From NCBI GenBank assembly GCA_002391565.1, contig DGFH01000173.1, positions 1 to 49,098 on the forward strand: 49,098 nt of DNA. The letters run 5' to 3'. The DNA is from Anaerolineales bacterium UBA3905. Its GTDB lineage: Bacteria; Chloroflexota; Anaerolineae; Caldilineales; Caldilineaceae. A model generated the notes under the pieces. It was given only the letters and a program-made list of their open reading frames with translations. It was not told the DNA's origin and ran no database searches. A program made the translations under genes and the position numbers. Below, in pieces: positions 20,582-32,792 of the stretch (position 1 is the first letter of the stretch; each line of letters starts with the position of its first letter).

Positions 20582-21883
20582 CTAACCTTTGGATAGCGCC
20601 AGTTGAATCTCCTCGCTCACGCGGGCGTCCGTCTCGCCGACGAGGTGTGCAGTCAACAGCGCAGCTGCATCTGCATGGCGCGTCTTGACCAGGATGCGTC
20701 CTGTTGCCCATGCTGCATGGATGCGCGCCACCGGGTCCGGGTCCGTCAACGCCAACGCCAACGCTGGCAGTGCTATCGGGTCGCCCCAGTTGCCCAGCGC
20801 CACACAAACGTTGCGCAACATCCCACTGTGCTTGGCGCGCTTGACGGGCGAACGAACAAAGTGCTCGCTGAACGCCTGCGGGTGAAGCCAGTAAGGATGT
20901 GCTGGATCGAAGCCCTCTAGCAGCGGCGGCGCCAGGCGGCGGTGCTGGGCGTGCAGTCCGGCCAGCTTCGGGGCGCGCGCCAATAGCCGCCGATTGTACG
21001 GGCAGACCTCCTGGCAAATATCACAGCCAAAGATGCGATTGCCAAAGCGGGAGCGCAACTCGCGCGGGATGACGCCGCGCGCTTCAATCGTCCAGTAGGA
21101 GATGCAGCGCTGCGGGTCGAGGTCGTAGGCGCCGACAAACGCATCCGTCGGACAGGCGTCCAGGCAACGTGTGCAACGGCCACAGGTAGGGGAGGGGCGA
21201 GGGGCGAGGGGCGAGGGGCGGAGGCTCAATTGTGAATCGTGAGTGATGAATGGTGGGGCGCCTCCCCCTCTCTCAATCTCCCTGTCTCCCATTCTCCCAT
21301 TCTCCCATTCTCCTTGTCTCCCCCTTTTCTCCGCCAGCGCCTCCGGCACCAGGATCACGGCGAGCAGGAGCCAACTGCCGCGTCCGGGGTGAATCGTGCA
21401 GCAGTTCTTACCGGTGAAGCCCAGCCCGGCGACAGCGGCCCAGTCGCGCTCGAGTACAGGCCCGGTGTCCACCAGGCACTTGCCCAGGGTGGTGCGCCCG
21501 GTCTGCGTACGGATAAAAGCATCCAGTTCGTAGAGCAGTGGGCGAATGATCTCATGGTAGTCATCGCCCCAGGCATAAGCGGCGATGATGCCGCGACTGG
21601 GATCATCGCGAATCTCTGGCGGCAGGTCGAACTGATGATAGTCAACGCCGAGGACGATCACCGTCTGAAAAGGGGGCGCGGGCGGCTCAGCCAGCCGCGC
21701 CGGATGGCGTCGCTTGTCACGGGTGCGCGTCAGATAAGCCATCTCACCGGCGCGTCCGGCGTCGAGCCAGGCGTCAAAGAAGTCGGCGTGGGGCGCTTCG
21801 GCGATGGCGGCGAAACCGCACAGGTCGAAGCCCAACTCCGCCGATTTGATTACAATTGCCTGCCGCAACGCCGTCTTGTCCAT
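20582..21883 (-). CDS. queG: Epoxyqueuosine reductase with in-frame repeat insertion
   Basis: A 433-residue QueG, the cobalamin- and iron-sulfur-dependent enzyme that reduces epoxyqueuosine to queuosine in tRNA wobble positions. Blocks seen: AGEMAYLTR, VLERDWAAVAGLGFTGKN, the two 4Fe-4S motifs CGRCTRCLDACPT (from Cys234) and CDICQEVCPYN, and C-terminal HEAT-like repeats (LGNWGDPIALPALALAL). Start 21883 is chosen at MDKTALRQAI with a weak GAGAG; the frame runs to 21925. Residues 186-233 have no place in the family: they are encoded by GGGGCGA, TTGTGAATCG and TCTCCCAT-type repeats placed just before the first cluster motif. Frame and motifs are kept, so it is probably functional with a surface loop. 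Confidence 0.92.
   Translation of the reverse strand: MDKTALRQAIVIKSAELGFDLCGFAAIAEAPHADFFDAWLDAGRAGEMAYLTRTRDKRRHPARLAEPPAPPFQTVIVLGVDYHQFDLPPEIRDDPSRGIIAAYAWGDDYHEIIRPLLYELDAFIRTQTGRTTLGKCLVDTGPVLERDWAAVAGLGFTGKNCCTIHPGRGSWLLLAVILVPEALAEKRGRQGEWENGRMGDREIERGGGAPPFITHDSQLSLRPSPLAPRPSPTCGRCTRCLDACPTDAFVGAYDLDPQRCISYWTIEARGVIPRELRSRFGNRIFGCDICQEVCPYNRRLLARAPKLAGLHAQHRRLAPPLLEGFDPAHPYWLHPQAFSEHFVRSPVKRAKHSGMLRNVCVALGNWGDPIALPALALALTDPDPVARIHAAWATGRILVKTRHADAAALLTAHLVGETDARVSEEIQLALSKG
21185..21330 (-). repeat. Composite short-repeat insertion inside queG
   Basis: Within 146 bases on the plus strand lie four GGGGCGA units, TTGTGAATCGTGAGTGATGAA, then CTCAATCTCCCTGTCTCCC and three TCTCCCAT units. 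The same three repeat families recur at 3403, 11251, 26642-26732, 28117, 29215 and 39886. The encoded stretch is low-complexity and interrupts QueG before its Cys motif, so it is best read as an in-frame insertion. Confidence 0.8.
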
Positions 21884-22202
21884 GTGGCATTCTCTCTCAT
21901 ATCGTCTGGTCAGAGCGCAGGTCATGCGTGTCAGCGGTCAGCACTCTGCATTGATTGTGGCATCTCGGCAGGGTTGCGTCAAGCTGGCTCCGGCTAAAGC
22001 CTCTCCGCTACAGACGTTTTTTGAAGCAACGACGGAAGATCGCAACGTTTTAGGGAGATTCTCCATAACCCGGCCACCTCTATTGCTTTTGAGGGAGTGA
22101 TTACGCAACTGTTGCGGCAAATCCTACACTGAAAATCTGTACTTTGCGGAAGAATGTGCTATGCTGAGGAAATATTTACGGACTTTTGGGGAGCGTGACG
22201 CC
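21884..22202. other. Divergent region between queG and the MFS gene
   Basis: No gene is seen. The only clear structure is the 13-base palindrome CGCAACTGTTGCG at 22104-22116, roughly 90 bases before the MFS start, which could be an operator. No convincing -35/-10 pair was found. Confidence 0.4.
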
Positions 22203-23405
<1,203 letters not shown>

Positions 23406-23428
23406 TAACGACTTAGCTAATCTTTTCA

Positions 23429-23457
23429 GGGCAGGCGTAGCCTGCCCTCTTTTATTT
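23429..23457 (+). terminator. Rho-independent terminator after the MFS gene
   Basis: GGGCAGGC-GTA-GCCTGCCC is a perfect 8-bp hairpin followed by TCTTTTATTT. It insulates the transporter from the suf cluster. Confidence 0.85.
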
Positions 23458-23478
23458 CCAAAATAAAAACAGTTTCAT

Positions 23479-23507
23479 TTGACAAAAATATTTTGTCATG
23501 CTATTGT
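23479..23507 (+). promoter_or_regulatory. sufR promoter with overlapping operator
   Basis: TTGACA (23479-23484), a 17-base spacer and TATTGT (23502-23507) make a good sigma-70 promoter. TGACAAAA-ATA-TTTTGTCA (23480-23498) is a perfect inverted repeat lying over the -35 and the spacer, where a bound repressor would block polymerase. The most likely ligand is SufR, encoded 28 bases downstream, giving autoregulation of the whole cluster. Confidence 0.75.
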
Positions 23508-23534
23508 TCAATTATTGAGGACAGTGGCAACGGG

Positions 23535-24224
23535 ATGACATATCGCATGGCACTGAGTACAATCGGTAAACGCGAATCGCCGCTCTGGCAGATCATTGAA
23601 CATCTTCAGCGACGGGGTTCGGCCACCATCAAAGAGTTGGAGGAGTTGCTGGGCGTCACCACGACCGCAGTCCGCCAGCATCTGAATACGTTGCAGGCTG
23701 AAGGCTATATCGAGCGACGCAGCGTGCATGCTGGGGTCGGGCGCCCATACCATGCGTACTTCACCACGGCGAAGGTGCAAGAGTTGTTTGCGTGTCATTG
23801 TGATGACCTGGCGTTGACGCTCTTGGAAGAGGTTTTTCACCTGGAAGGCGAGGCGCGCACGTCGGAATTGCTAGATCGCGTGGGGACGCGGTTGGCAGGA
23901 AAGTATGCCTCGGCGGTGCGCGGCTCGCTGCTGCGCGAACGCGTCGATGAGCTGGCGCGTGCGCTCAACGGCAACGGCATCCTGGCTGATGCACTCTTTG
24001 CTGACAGCGAAGTCATTGCGCTGCGCACCTACAATTGTCCATTTCACGAACTGGCGCAGGAGCACCGCGAAATCTGCGAGATGGATCGCGGTATGCTCGA
24101 GAAGGTGCTCGGTTCGGATGTACATCTCAGCCAGTGTATGCTGGAAGGACACGCTGGCTGCACCTTCATCGTGCAGCGCAACGGCGGCAAGTATGGCGCC
24201 AACGGACATGGAGCTGTTGTTTGA
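23535..24224 (+). CDS. sufR: SufR-type iron-sulfur-sensing transcriptional regulator
   Basis: A 229-residue winged-helix repressor. Residues 10-75 are the DNA-binding domain (QIIEHLQRRGSATIKELEELLGVTTTAVRQHLNTLQAEGYIERR, then the wing VGRPYHAYFTT). The C-terminal half holds four cysteines at 168, 181, 201 and 209, the expected ligands for a 4Fe-4S cluster as in cyanobacterial SufR, which represses suf while holo and releases when the cluster is lost. ATG 23535 fits a transcript from the promoter at 23479; ATG 23547 is an alternative. It lies 148 bases before sufC with no clear promoter between, so it probably leads the operon. The exact cysteine spacing (X12, X19, X7) should be compared with characterised SufR. 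Confidence 0.88.
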   Translation: MTYRMALSTIGKRESPLWQIIEHLQRRGSATIKELEELLGVTTTAVRQHLNTLQAEGYIERRSVHAGVGRPYHAYFTTAKVQELFACHCDDLALTLLEEVFHLEGEARTSELLDRVGTRLAGKYASAVRGSLLRERVDELARALNGNGILADALFADSEVIALRTYNCPFHELAQEHREICEMDRGMLEKVLGSDVHLSQCMLEGHAGCTFIVQRNGGKYGANGHGAVV

Positions 24225-24372
24225 ATTTCCAGGGTCTGTCTGCGCTCACATGGTGGATTGGATGATTCAACGCAGCGCATAGCAACAGACATCGGTATTC
24301 TGGTTTTCAATAAACATCGATTTCGTTTTGGCGATCCCCGGTAAGGGCTATCGCAACAGAGGAGTTAGAGCA

Positions 24373-25185
<813 letters not shown>

Positions 25186-25213
25186 CGCAACACCAGAGTG
25201 AAAGGAGACTCTC

Positions 25214-26629
<1,416 letters not shown>

Positions 26630-26732
26630 AAACAACCGAATTGTGAAGTGTGAATCACGCCTTGTGAAGTCGCAGGCAATATAGCGCAATCGTCTTTCCA
26701 ATGCATGATTCACAATTCATAATTTGAATTGC
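26630..26732. repeat. TTGTGAATCA-type inverted repeats between sufB and sufD
   Basis: GAATTGTGAAGTGTGAATCAC (left) and TGATTCACAATTCA (right) are imperfect inverted copies of a TTGTGAATCA word that also occurs in the queG insertion (21230-21255). They fill almost all of the sufB-sufD gap and end just before the GGGAG that serves sufD. Confidence 0.6.
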
Positions 26733-26745
26733 GGGAGAATAAATC

Positions 26746-28086
26746 GTGAGCGTATTAGTCAAAGAACCAGAAGCCATCGTGCATGCTGTTCAGGGATTTA
26801 GCGCCGACACCGTGCGCGCACATTCAGCGGCGCGCAATGAACCGGCATGGATGCTGGAGTTTCGTCTGGCGGCGTGGCGTCAATTTGAGGCTATGCCGTG
26901 GCCTGAATCAACTGACGAAGCCTGGCGCCGCACCCGGCTGACCGGCTTCGATCTCAATCAGTTCACCCCGGTGGCGAACGCTGCCGGCAAGGTGGAAAAG
27001 GGCGAGTTGTCCAAGCTGCTCCAGGCAGAGTTGAATGAAATGGATAGCGCCGCCAGCATGGTCTTCGAGGACAGCGGGTTGCGCAACAGCGTTTTTCACG
27101 CCCGGCTGGAAGATCACGGCGTCATCTTCGCCGACCTGCAAAGCGCGGTGCAACAGTATCCTGACCTGGTGCGCAAATACTTCATGACTGAGGCCGTCAA
27201 GCCCGATCTCAATAAGTTCACCGCACTCCATGCGGCGCTGTGGGACACGGGCGCCTTCGTCTACGTGCCGGCGAATGGACGCGTCACGCTGCCCTTGCAG
27301 ATAATCCTGAACCAGGCCACCGCTGGCGTGGGCGGTTATCACCATACACTGGTCGTGACCGAACAGGGCGCTGAAGTGACCGTCGTGGACGATCTGCTCG
27401 GCGCCAAAGATGGCCTGCAAGCCAGCGTCGTCGAGTTGATCATCGGCGCCGGTTCGGTTGTGCGCTACATGAACCTGCAGGACTTCGACCATAGCGCATG
27501 GAACTTCCTGACCGGACGCGCTGTGCTCAGTCGCGACGCCGATCTGCGCTGGATTCAGGTGAGTTGGGGCAGCCGACTGACCAAAGCCTTCCTCGATGTT
27601 GACCTGATGGGGGCGGGCGGCCATGCTGAGTTGCTTGGTATTTATTTCCCCACAGGCGATCAGCACATCGATCACCAGACGTTGCAGATTCACCGGGCGC
27701 CCCATTGCTTCAGCGATCTGCTCTTCAACGGCGCGCTCAAGGACAAGAGCCGCAGCGTCTACATGGGCGTCATCCAGGTGCATCCAGGCGCGCAGAAAAC
27801 TGACGCCTACCAGCGCAACGGCAACCTGATTCTTGACCCAACGGCGCGCGCGGATAGCATCCCTGGGTTGGAGATCGAAGCCGACGATGTGCGCTGCACA
27901 CATGGCGCCACCGCCGCACAGGTCGAGGAGGAGTATGTCTTTTACCTGATGGCGCGTGGGTTGACGCGTGCACAGGCCGAACGCATGATCGTGCAGGGCT
28001 TCTTCCAGGCTGTGCTCGACCGCGTGCCAGTGGAAAGCGTTGTTCATAAGCTGGAGCGCGTGATCGAACGCAAAATCGGCGGTTGA
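26746..28086 (+). CDS. sufD: Fe-S cluster assembly protein SufD
   Basis: A 446-residue SufD, the non-catalytic partner of SufB. The core GAFVYVPANGRVTLPLQII, SVVELIIGAGSVVRYMNLQDF, KDKSRSVYMGVIQVHPGAQKTDAYQRN and CTHGATAAQVEEEYVFYLMARGL are diagnostic. The conserved His in CTHGA is the residue paired with the SufB cysteine in known complexes. Start is GTG 26746 with GGGAG about 10 bases before it; no ATG fits the N-terminus. The sulfurtransferase follows after 106 bases. Confidence 0.95.
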   Translation: MSVLVKEPEAIVHAVQGFSADTVRAHSAARNEPAWMLEFRLAAWRQFEAMPWPESTDEAWRRTRLTGFDLNQFTPVANAAGKVEKGELSKLLQAELNEMDSAASMVFEDSGLRNSVFHARLEDHGVIFADLQSAVQQYPDLVRKYFMTEAVKPDLNKFTALHAALWDTGAFVYVPANGRVTLPLQIILNQATAGVGGYHHTLVVTEQGAEVTVVDDLLGAKDGLQASVVELIIGAGSVVRYMNLQDFDHSAWNFLTGRAVLSRDADLRWIQVSWGSRLTKAFLDVDLMGAGGHAELLGIYFPTGDQHIDHQTLQIHRAPHCFSDLLFNGALKDKSRSVYMGVIQVHPGAQKTDAYQRNGNLILDPTARADSIPGLEIEADDVRCTHGATAAQVEEEYVFYLMARGLTRAQAERMIVQGFFQAVLDRVPVESVVHKLERVIERKIGG

Positions 28087-28192
28087 GCCGACGCCCAGCG
28101 CAAGTGAAATTGGTGACCAGGAGATTGCGAGATTGGTCGGGCGTCCCCCGCTGCCTCCAGTCTCCTGTTTTGATCAAGCAAGAGGAGGAGCA

Positions 28193-29050
<858 letters not shown>

Positions 29051-29075
29051 TTGAGAGATTGAGGGAGTTAGGAGA

Positions 29076-29170
29076 TTATCGATTTCTAGGTTGTCACGTG
29101 ATATTGCTCGCAATCTTCCCGGAAGCTCCAAAGCTTCCGGGAAGATAAACGGTTAACCTAGCGGTCAGTA
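29076..29170 (+). repeat. 95-bp palindromic interspersed repeat, copy B
   Basis: It runs from TTATCGATTTCTAGG to GCGGTCAGTA with the 15-bp-arm hairpin (loop CCAA) at its centre. It differs from copy C at five of 95 positions. It separates the sulfurtransferase gene from sufS. A string of GAGATTGAG/AATCTCC words lies on either side (29041-29075, 29217-29245). Confidence 0.9.
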
Positions 29171-29264
29171 AGAGATTCGTGAGACAGCACAACCCCCAAT
29201 TGCGCATTCAGCTAATCGCCCAATCTCCGAATCTCCAATCTCTCTTGCAGAATTGGCAAATTTC

Positions 29265-30500
29265 ATGAGCACTGCCGACCGCACAACTGATCTGCGCAAC
29301 GACTTCCCTATTTTGCGACGTGTGCTGCCCAACGGTCGTTCGTTGATCTATTTCGACAACGCCGCCACCAGCCAGAAGCCGGAAAGCGTGATCCGCGCCA
29401 TGGACGACTATTATCGGCGCTACAATGCCAACGTCCATCGCGGTGTGCACACGCTGAGTGAGGAGGCAACAGCTGCTTTTGAAGCTGCGCGGGAAAAGGT
29501 GGCAAAGTTTATCAACGCCCCCAGCCCCCGCCAGATTATCTTTACACGCGGGGCAACGGAGAGCATCAACCTGGTGGCGTACACCTGGGGGCGGGCTCAC
29601 TTGAGACCCGGCGACGAAGTGCTCATCACCGCAATGGAGCATCACGCCAACATTGTCCCCTGGCAGATCATGCAGGAGCAGTTGGGCTTCACGTTGCGCT
29701 ACGCACCGATCACCGACCAGGGTCTGCTTGATCTCGATGCGCTGCCCACTTTGTTGACCGAACGGACAAAACTCTTCTGTTTTGTGCACGCCAGCAATGT
29801 CCTCGGCACGATCAACCCGGTGCGCGACCTGGTGGCGGCAGCGCGGTCCGTCGGCGCCAGGGTGCTGATCGACGGCGCACAGAGCGTCCCGCATATGCCG
29901 GTCGATGTGCAGGCGCTCGACGCCGACTTTTTTGCTTTCAGCAGCCACAAGATGTGTGGGCCAACCGGTATGGGTGTGCTATACGGCAAGCGTGAATTGC
30001 TGGAAGCCATGCCCCCCTTCATGGGCGGCGGCGATATGATCCGTGAGGTCACGCTCACCGGCAGTAAGTGGAACAGTGTGCCCTACAAATTTGAGGCGGG
30101 CACGCCGGCCATTGCCGAAGCAATCGGGCTGGGCGCGGCGGTTGATTATCTCCAGCAAGTGGGCATGGATTGGGTGCACGCGCACGAACGGGAGATCACA
30201 CGTTACGCCTATGCGCGCATGGCGGAGGTCGAAGGGTTGCGCATTCTGGGGCCGGGGCCAGAGGCGCGCGGCGGGTTGATCGCTTTCACCCTGGAGGGCG
30301 TCCATCCGCACGACATTGCGGCGATTCTCGACCGCGCAGGGGTGGCGGTGCGCGCCGGCCATCACTGCGCCCAGCCATTACACGATCGGCTTGGCGTCCA
30401 CGCCAGCGCGCGCGCCAGCTTCTATCTCTACAACACGCCAGACGAGGTTGATGTGCTGGTGGACGCGTTGCACAAGGCGCAGGAAATTTTCACCCTTTAG
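29265..30500 (+). CDS. sufS: Cysteine desulfurase SufS (class II)
   Basis: A 411-residue PLP enzyme that takes sulfur from cysteine, leaving alanine, and passes a persulfide to SufU. The PLP lysine is Lys229 (SSHKMCGPTG) and the persulfide cysteine Cys368 (AGHHCAQPLHDRLGV). The pocket blocks YFDNAATSQKP, NANVHRGVHTLSEEA, FTRGATESIN and AMEHHANIVPW are intact. ATG 29265 is preferred; TTG 29253 is in frame. No good Shine-Dalgarno is seen, and repeat sequence fills the leader, so its translation may be weak or depend on the upstream genes. sufU begins 13 bases after the stop. Confidence 0.96.
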   Translation: MSTADRTTDLRNDFPILRRVLPNGRSLIYFDNAATSQKPESVIRAMDDYYRRYNANVHRGVHTLSEEATAAFEAAREKVAKFINAPSPRQIIFTRGATESINLVAYTWGRAHLRPGDEVLITAMEHHANIVPWQIMQEQLGFTLRYAPITDQGLLDLDALPTLLTERTKLFCFVHASNVLGTINPVRDLVAAARSVGARVLIDGAQSVPHMPVDVQALDADFFAFSSHKMCGPTGMGVLYGKRELLEAMPPFMGGGDMIREVTLTGSKWNSVPYKFEAGTPAIAEAIGLGAAVDYLQQVGMDWVHAHEREITRYAYARMAEVEGLRILGPGPEARGGLIAFTLEGVHPHDIAAILDRAGVAVRAGHHCAQPLHDRLGVHASARASFYLYNTPDEVDVLVDALHKAQEIFTL

Positions 30501-30513
30501 CAAAGGAAGGCGA

Positions 30514-30897
30514 GTGAGCGACGATCTTTATCGGGAAGCAATTCTCGACTATTACAAACATCCGCGACGCAAGGGACATCTGGACGCCCCAGACTTTCAG
30601 TACCACGATCACAACCCTTTCTGTGGCGACGAGATCACCGTTGAGCTGAAAGTGCAGGATGGCGTGGTGGTGGACGCTGCATTCGATGGTCACGGTTGCG
30701 CCATCAGCCAGGCCACGGCCAGCATGTTGATGGAAGAAGTGATCGGCAAGTCGCTTGATGAGATCAAAGCCATCGACAAAGAGTACATTCTGGACATGCT
30801 GGGAATCGAAATCGGCCCGGTGCGCCTCAAGTGCGCGCTGTTGCCGCTCAAGGTGCTCAAGGCCGGCGCCTATGGTCTGGAGGAATGGCCGGAGTGA
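30514..30897 (+). CDS. sufU: SufU-type sulfur transfer protein
   Basis: A 127-residue IscU-fold protein. Three metal/persulfide cysteines are seen: Cys37 (NPFCGDE), Cys62 (HGCAISQA) and Cys107 (LKCALLPLKVLK). SufU partners bind zinc and accept persulfide from SufS, then relay it to SufB. The start is GTG 30514 with AAAGGAAGG upstream. It is 13 bases after sufS, the usual SufS-SufU pair. The longer frame from 30316 is rejected because it lies inside sufS. Confidence 0.93.
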   Translation: MSDDLYREAILDYYKHPRRKGHLDAPDFQYHDHNPFCGDEITVELKVQDGVVVDAAFDGHGCAISQATASMLMEEVIGKSLDEIKAIDKEYILDMLGIEIGPVRLKCALLPLKVLKAGAYGLEEWPE

Positions 30898-30911
30898 CGC
30901 TGAGGAGCACC

Positions 30912-31313
30912 ATGTTTTTTGCACCACCCAATGGCGCCAATGTACGTGATGAGACAACCGATTCTGCAATCTATGATTTATTCAACGACTTACCTATGAA
31001 CAACTATGTCAAAGTCGCTGCACTGGGGGATATTCCGACCGGCGGCAGCAAACTTGTGGAAGTGAATCGTGTGCGGGTGGCGCTCTTCAACCTGGATGGC
31101 GCCATCTATGCCATCGAAGATGTATGTACGCACGATGGCGGCCCACTTGTCGAAGGCGTCATCGTGAACGGGTGCCAGGTGCAGTGCCCGCGCCATGGTG
31201 CGCGCTTCGACATTCGCACCGGCGCGGCAGTGAGCTTCCCAGCCTTCGAACCGACCAACACCTACGCCGTCCAGGTGCGTAACGGCGAGGTCTGGATCGA
31301 GCAGCCGCGATAA
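30912..31313 (+). CDS. Rieske-type [2Fe-2S] ferredoxin
   Basis: A 133-residue soluble Rieske protein, similar in size to the ferredoxins of dioxygenases. Cluster ligands are Cys72-x-His74 (CTHDGG) and Cys92-x2-His95 (CPRHGARFD). The start at 30912 is supported by GAGGAG 5 bases upstream, which gives an unusual 28-residue N-terminal extension (FFAPPNGANVRDETTDSA); ATG 30996 would start at the standard core but has no ribosome binding site. It sits 14 bases after sufU and before the sufT-like gene, so it is in the operon, perhaps giving electrons to assembly or being a first client. Confidence 0.93.
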   Translation: MFFAPPNGANVRDETTDSAIYDLFNDLPMNNYVKVAALGDIPTGGSKLVEVNRVRVALFNLDGAIYAIEDVCTHDGGPLVEGVIVNGCQVQCPRHGARFDIRTGAAVSFPAFEPTNTYAVQVRNGEVWIEQPR

Positions 31314-31358
31314 TTAACCGCGCTTCGATTTGATTGCGAGAGAACAAGGAGCAGATTT

Positions 31359-31673
31359 ATGGCATTGCCTACCAGCCAGGAAGTGCGCGAACTGATTCGC
31401 CAGCGCGTGCGCGATCCCGAATTGATGATGAATGTCGTGGATCTCGGTCTGATCTACGATATTGAGGTCACACCGGAAAAGACCGTCGAAATTACCATGA
31501 CGCTGACCAGTCCCGGCTGTCCTGCTGGCCCGGAGATCATCACCAATGTTCAACGTGAGACGCACGCGGCCTTCCCCGATGTCGAGGAAGTGAACATTCA
31601 TCTGACGTGGTCTCCCTTCTGGAACCCGGATATGATGTCCGAAGAAGCCAAAGAGGAATTGGGGATTTTCTAA
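31359..31673 (+). CDS. sufT: MIP18/DUF59-family SufT-like protein
   Basis: A 104-residue protein of the MIP18/PaaD/SufT family. The hallmark blocks are VRDPELMMNVVDLGLIYDIEV, TMTLTSPGCPAGPEIITNV and VNIHLTWSPFWNPDMMSEEAKEELG, with the cysteine in PGCPAGP. Members help mature iron-sulfur proteins, mainly by targeting clusters to particular clients. AAGGAG precedes ATG 31359. It is the last gene of the suf operon and is followed by a strong hairpin. The symbol is applied by analogy with single-domain SufT. Confidence 0.92.
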   Translation: MALPTSQEVRELIRQRVRDPELMMNVVDLGLIYDIEVTPEKTVEITMTLTSPGCPAGPEIITNVQRETHAAFPDVEEVNIHLTWSPFWNPDMMSEEAKEELGIF

Positions 31674-31998
31674 CGCGCAATAGACACAAAGAGAGGCGCA
31701 CGGTCATTCCCACTGTGCGCCTCTCTTTGTGTGTCCATACCCCCACTACCAGAACCGTGCACATCGATTCTTTGCACTCCTGAAGACAATGGCGCTGCGA
31801 CTGGTCGGCGCCGGCGTCTGCACCTGACACGACAGTTCCCATCAATGCGGTTCCTGGTGAATCTACCTGTGCCGTGAAAGGCCTGCGGGTATGCATCTTT
31901 TCCTAATGCGGTGATCTCAAGTAAGATGTGCACTCAATCAACGCTCATCTACAACTCTGCCGTGATGATTCGGCCTGCGCGGCAACAGAGAATTCGTC
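31674..31998. other. Intergenic region between the suf operon and the sigma module
   Basis: It holds the strong terminator at 31684-31732. The remaining 266 bases have no credible gene or clear promoter. Confidence 0.5.
31684..31732. terminator. Strong bidirectional hairpin after the suf operon
   Basis: ACACAAAGAGAGGCGCAC and GTGCGCCTCTCTTTGTGT are perfect 18-base arms around a 13-base loop. The T-rich right arm stands in for a T-run. It begins ten bases after the last suf gene and is the clearest hairpin in the window. Confidence 0.75.
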
Positions 31999-32598
31999 AT
32001 GAGTAAGCCCGTCTATGATGCCCACACCACCGACGCCGCCCTGGTGCACGCCTGTCAGCATGGCGACGCCACCGCCTGGGAAGCGCTCGTCAATCGTTAC
32101 CAGCGGTTAATCTACGCCATTCCACGTCGCGCCGGACTGGATGACGACCAGTGCGCCGATGTCTTTCAACGCACTTTTGCCATCCTCATCGAGCATCTCG
32201 ACCGTATCGATCAACCCGAACGCGTGCGCGCCTGGCTCGTCACCACCGCGCGCCGTGAGACGCAACGCATCTATCAAAAAGCCAACCGCACACAGCCGCT
32301 GCCGGGGGAATCACCCGACGCCGAGAACGAGGCATTGGCCGAATTGCCCGATCCCTCGCCGCTGCCGGATGAGCTTGCCGCCGCACTGGAAGAGCAACAT
32401 CTCGTCCGGGTGGCGCTGGCCAAACTCGATGCACGCTGCCGTCAATTGCTGACGTTGCTCTTCTATCAGCCAGAACCGATGCCCTACGAGCAAGTTGCGA
32501 CGGCGGTGGGCGTGCCGCTTGGCAGCATCGGTCCGACGCGCGCACGTTGTCTGCAAAAGTTGGGACGCCTGCTCAAAGAGGATGGCTTTTTTGCGTAA
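31999..32598 (+). CDS. ECF-type RNA polymerase sigma factor
   Basis: A 199-residue sigma-70-family protein with only regions 2 and 4. Region 2: DATAWEALVNRYQRLIYAIPRRAGLDDDQCADVFQRTFAILIEHLDRIDQPERVRAWLVTTARRETQRIYQK. Region 4: LAKLDARCRQLLTLLFYQPEPMPYEQVATAVGVPLGSIGPTRARCLQKL, a complete helix-turn-helix. The acidic linker (GESPDAENEALAELPDPSPLPDEL) joins the two. It is the first gene of a module with a zinc-finger protein, a TPR-CHAT protease and a subtilase. Its targets cannot be read from here; autoregulation is likely but no promoter could be identified. Confidence 0.93.
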   Translation: MSKPVYDAHTTDAALVHACQHGDATAWEALVNRYQRLIYAIPRRAGLDDDQCADVFQRTFAILIEHLDRIDQPERVRAWLVTTARRETQRIYQKANRTQPLPGESPDAENEALAELPDPSPLPDELAAALEEQHLVRVALAKLDARCRQLLTLLFYQPEPMPYEQVATAVGVPLGSIGPTRARCLQKLGRLLKEDGFFA

Positions 32599-32792
32599 CG
32601 TCAACGTGCGGTGCATAGCTCGATGGTGCTTGTCTGAACCAAAGCCTGTGAGGAAAAGTAGGTGTATTTTGTTGTGACGGAAATGCTCTGTCTGAATGTT
32701 TGAGATAGGCAATTCGCCTCAATCTCATAGGACAAGGACAGGACAGAAAGCCAGTCATCCAGCTGGCGATTCGGTGTGGAAAGGGCCTTATC

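Noticed and set aside
21239..21997. 252-residue plus-strand frame opposite queG
   Set aside because: It is antisense to conserved QueG blocks and its start is repeat sequence.
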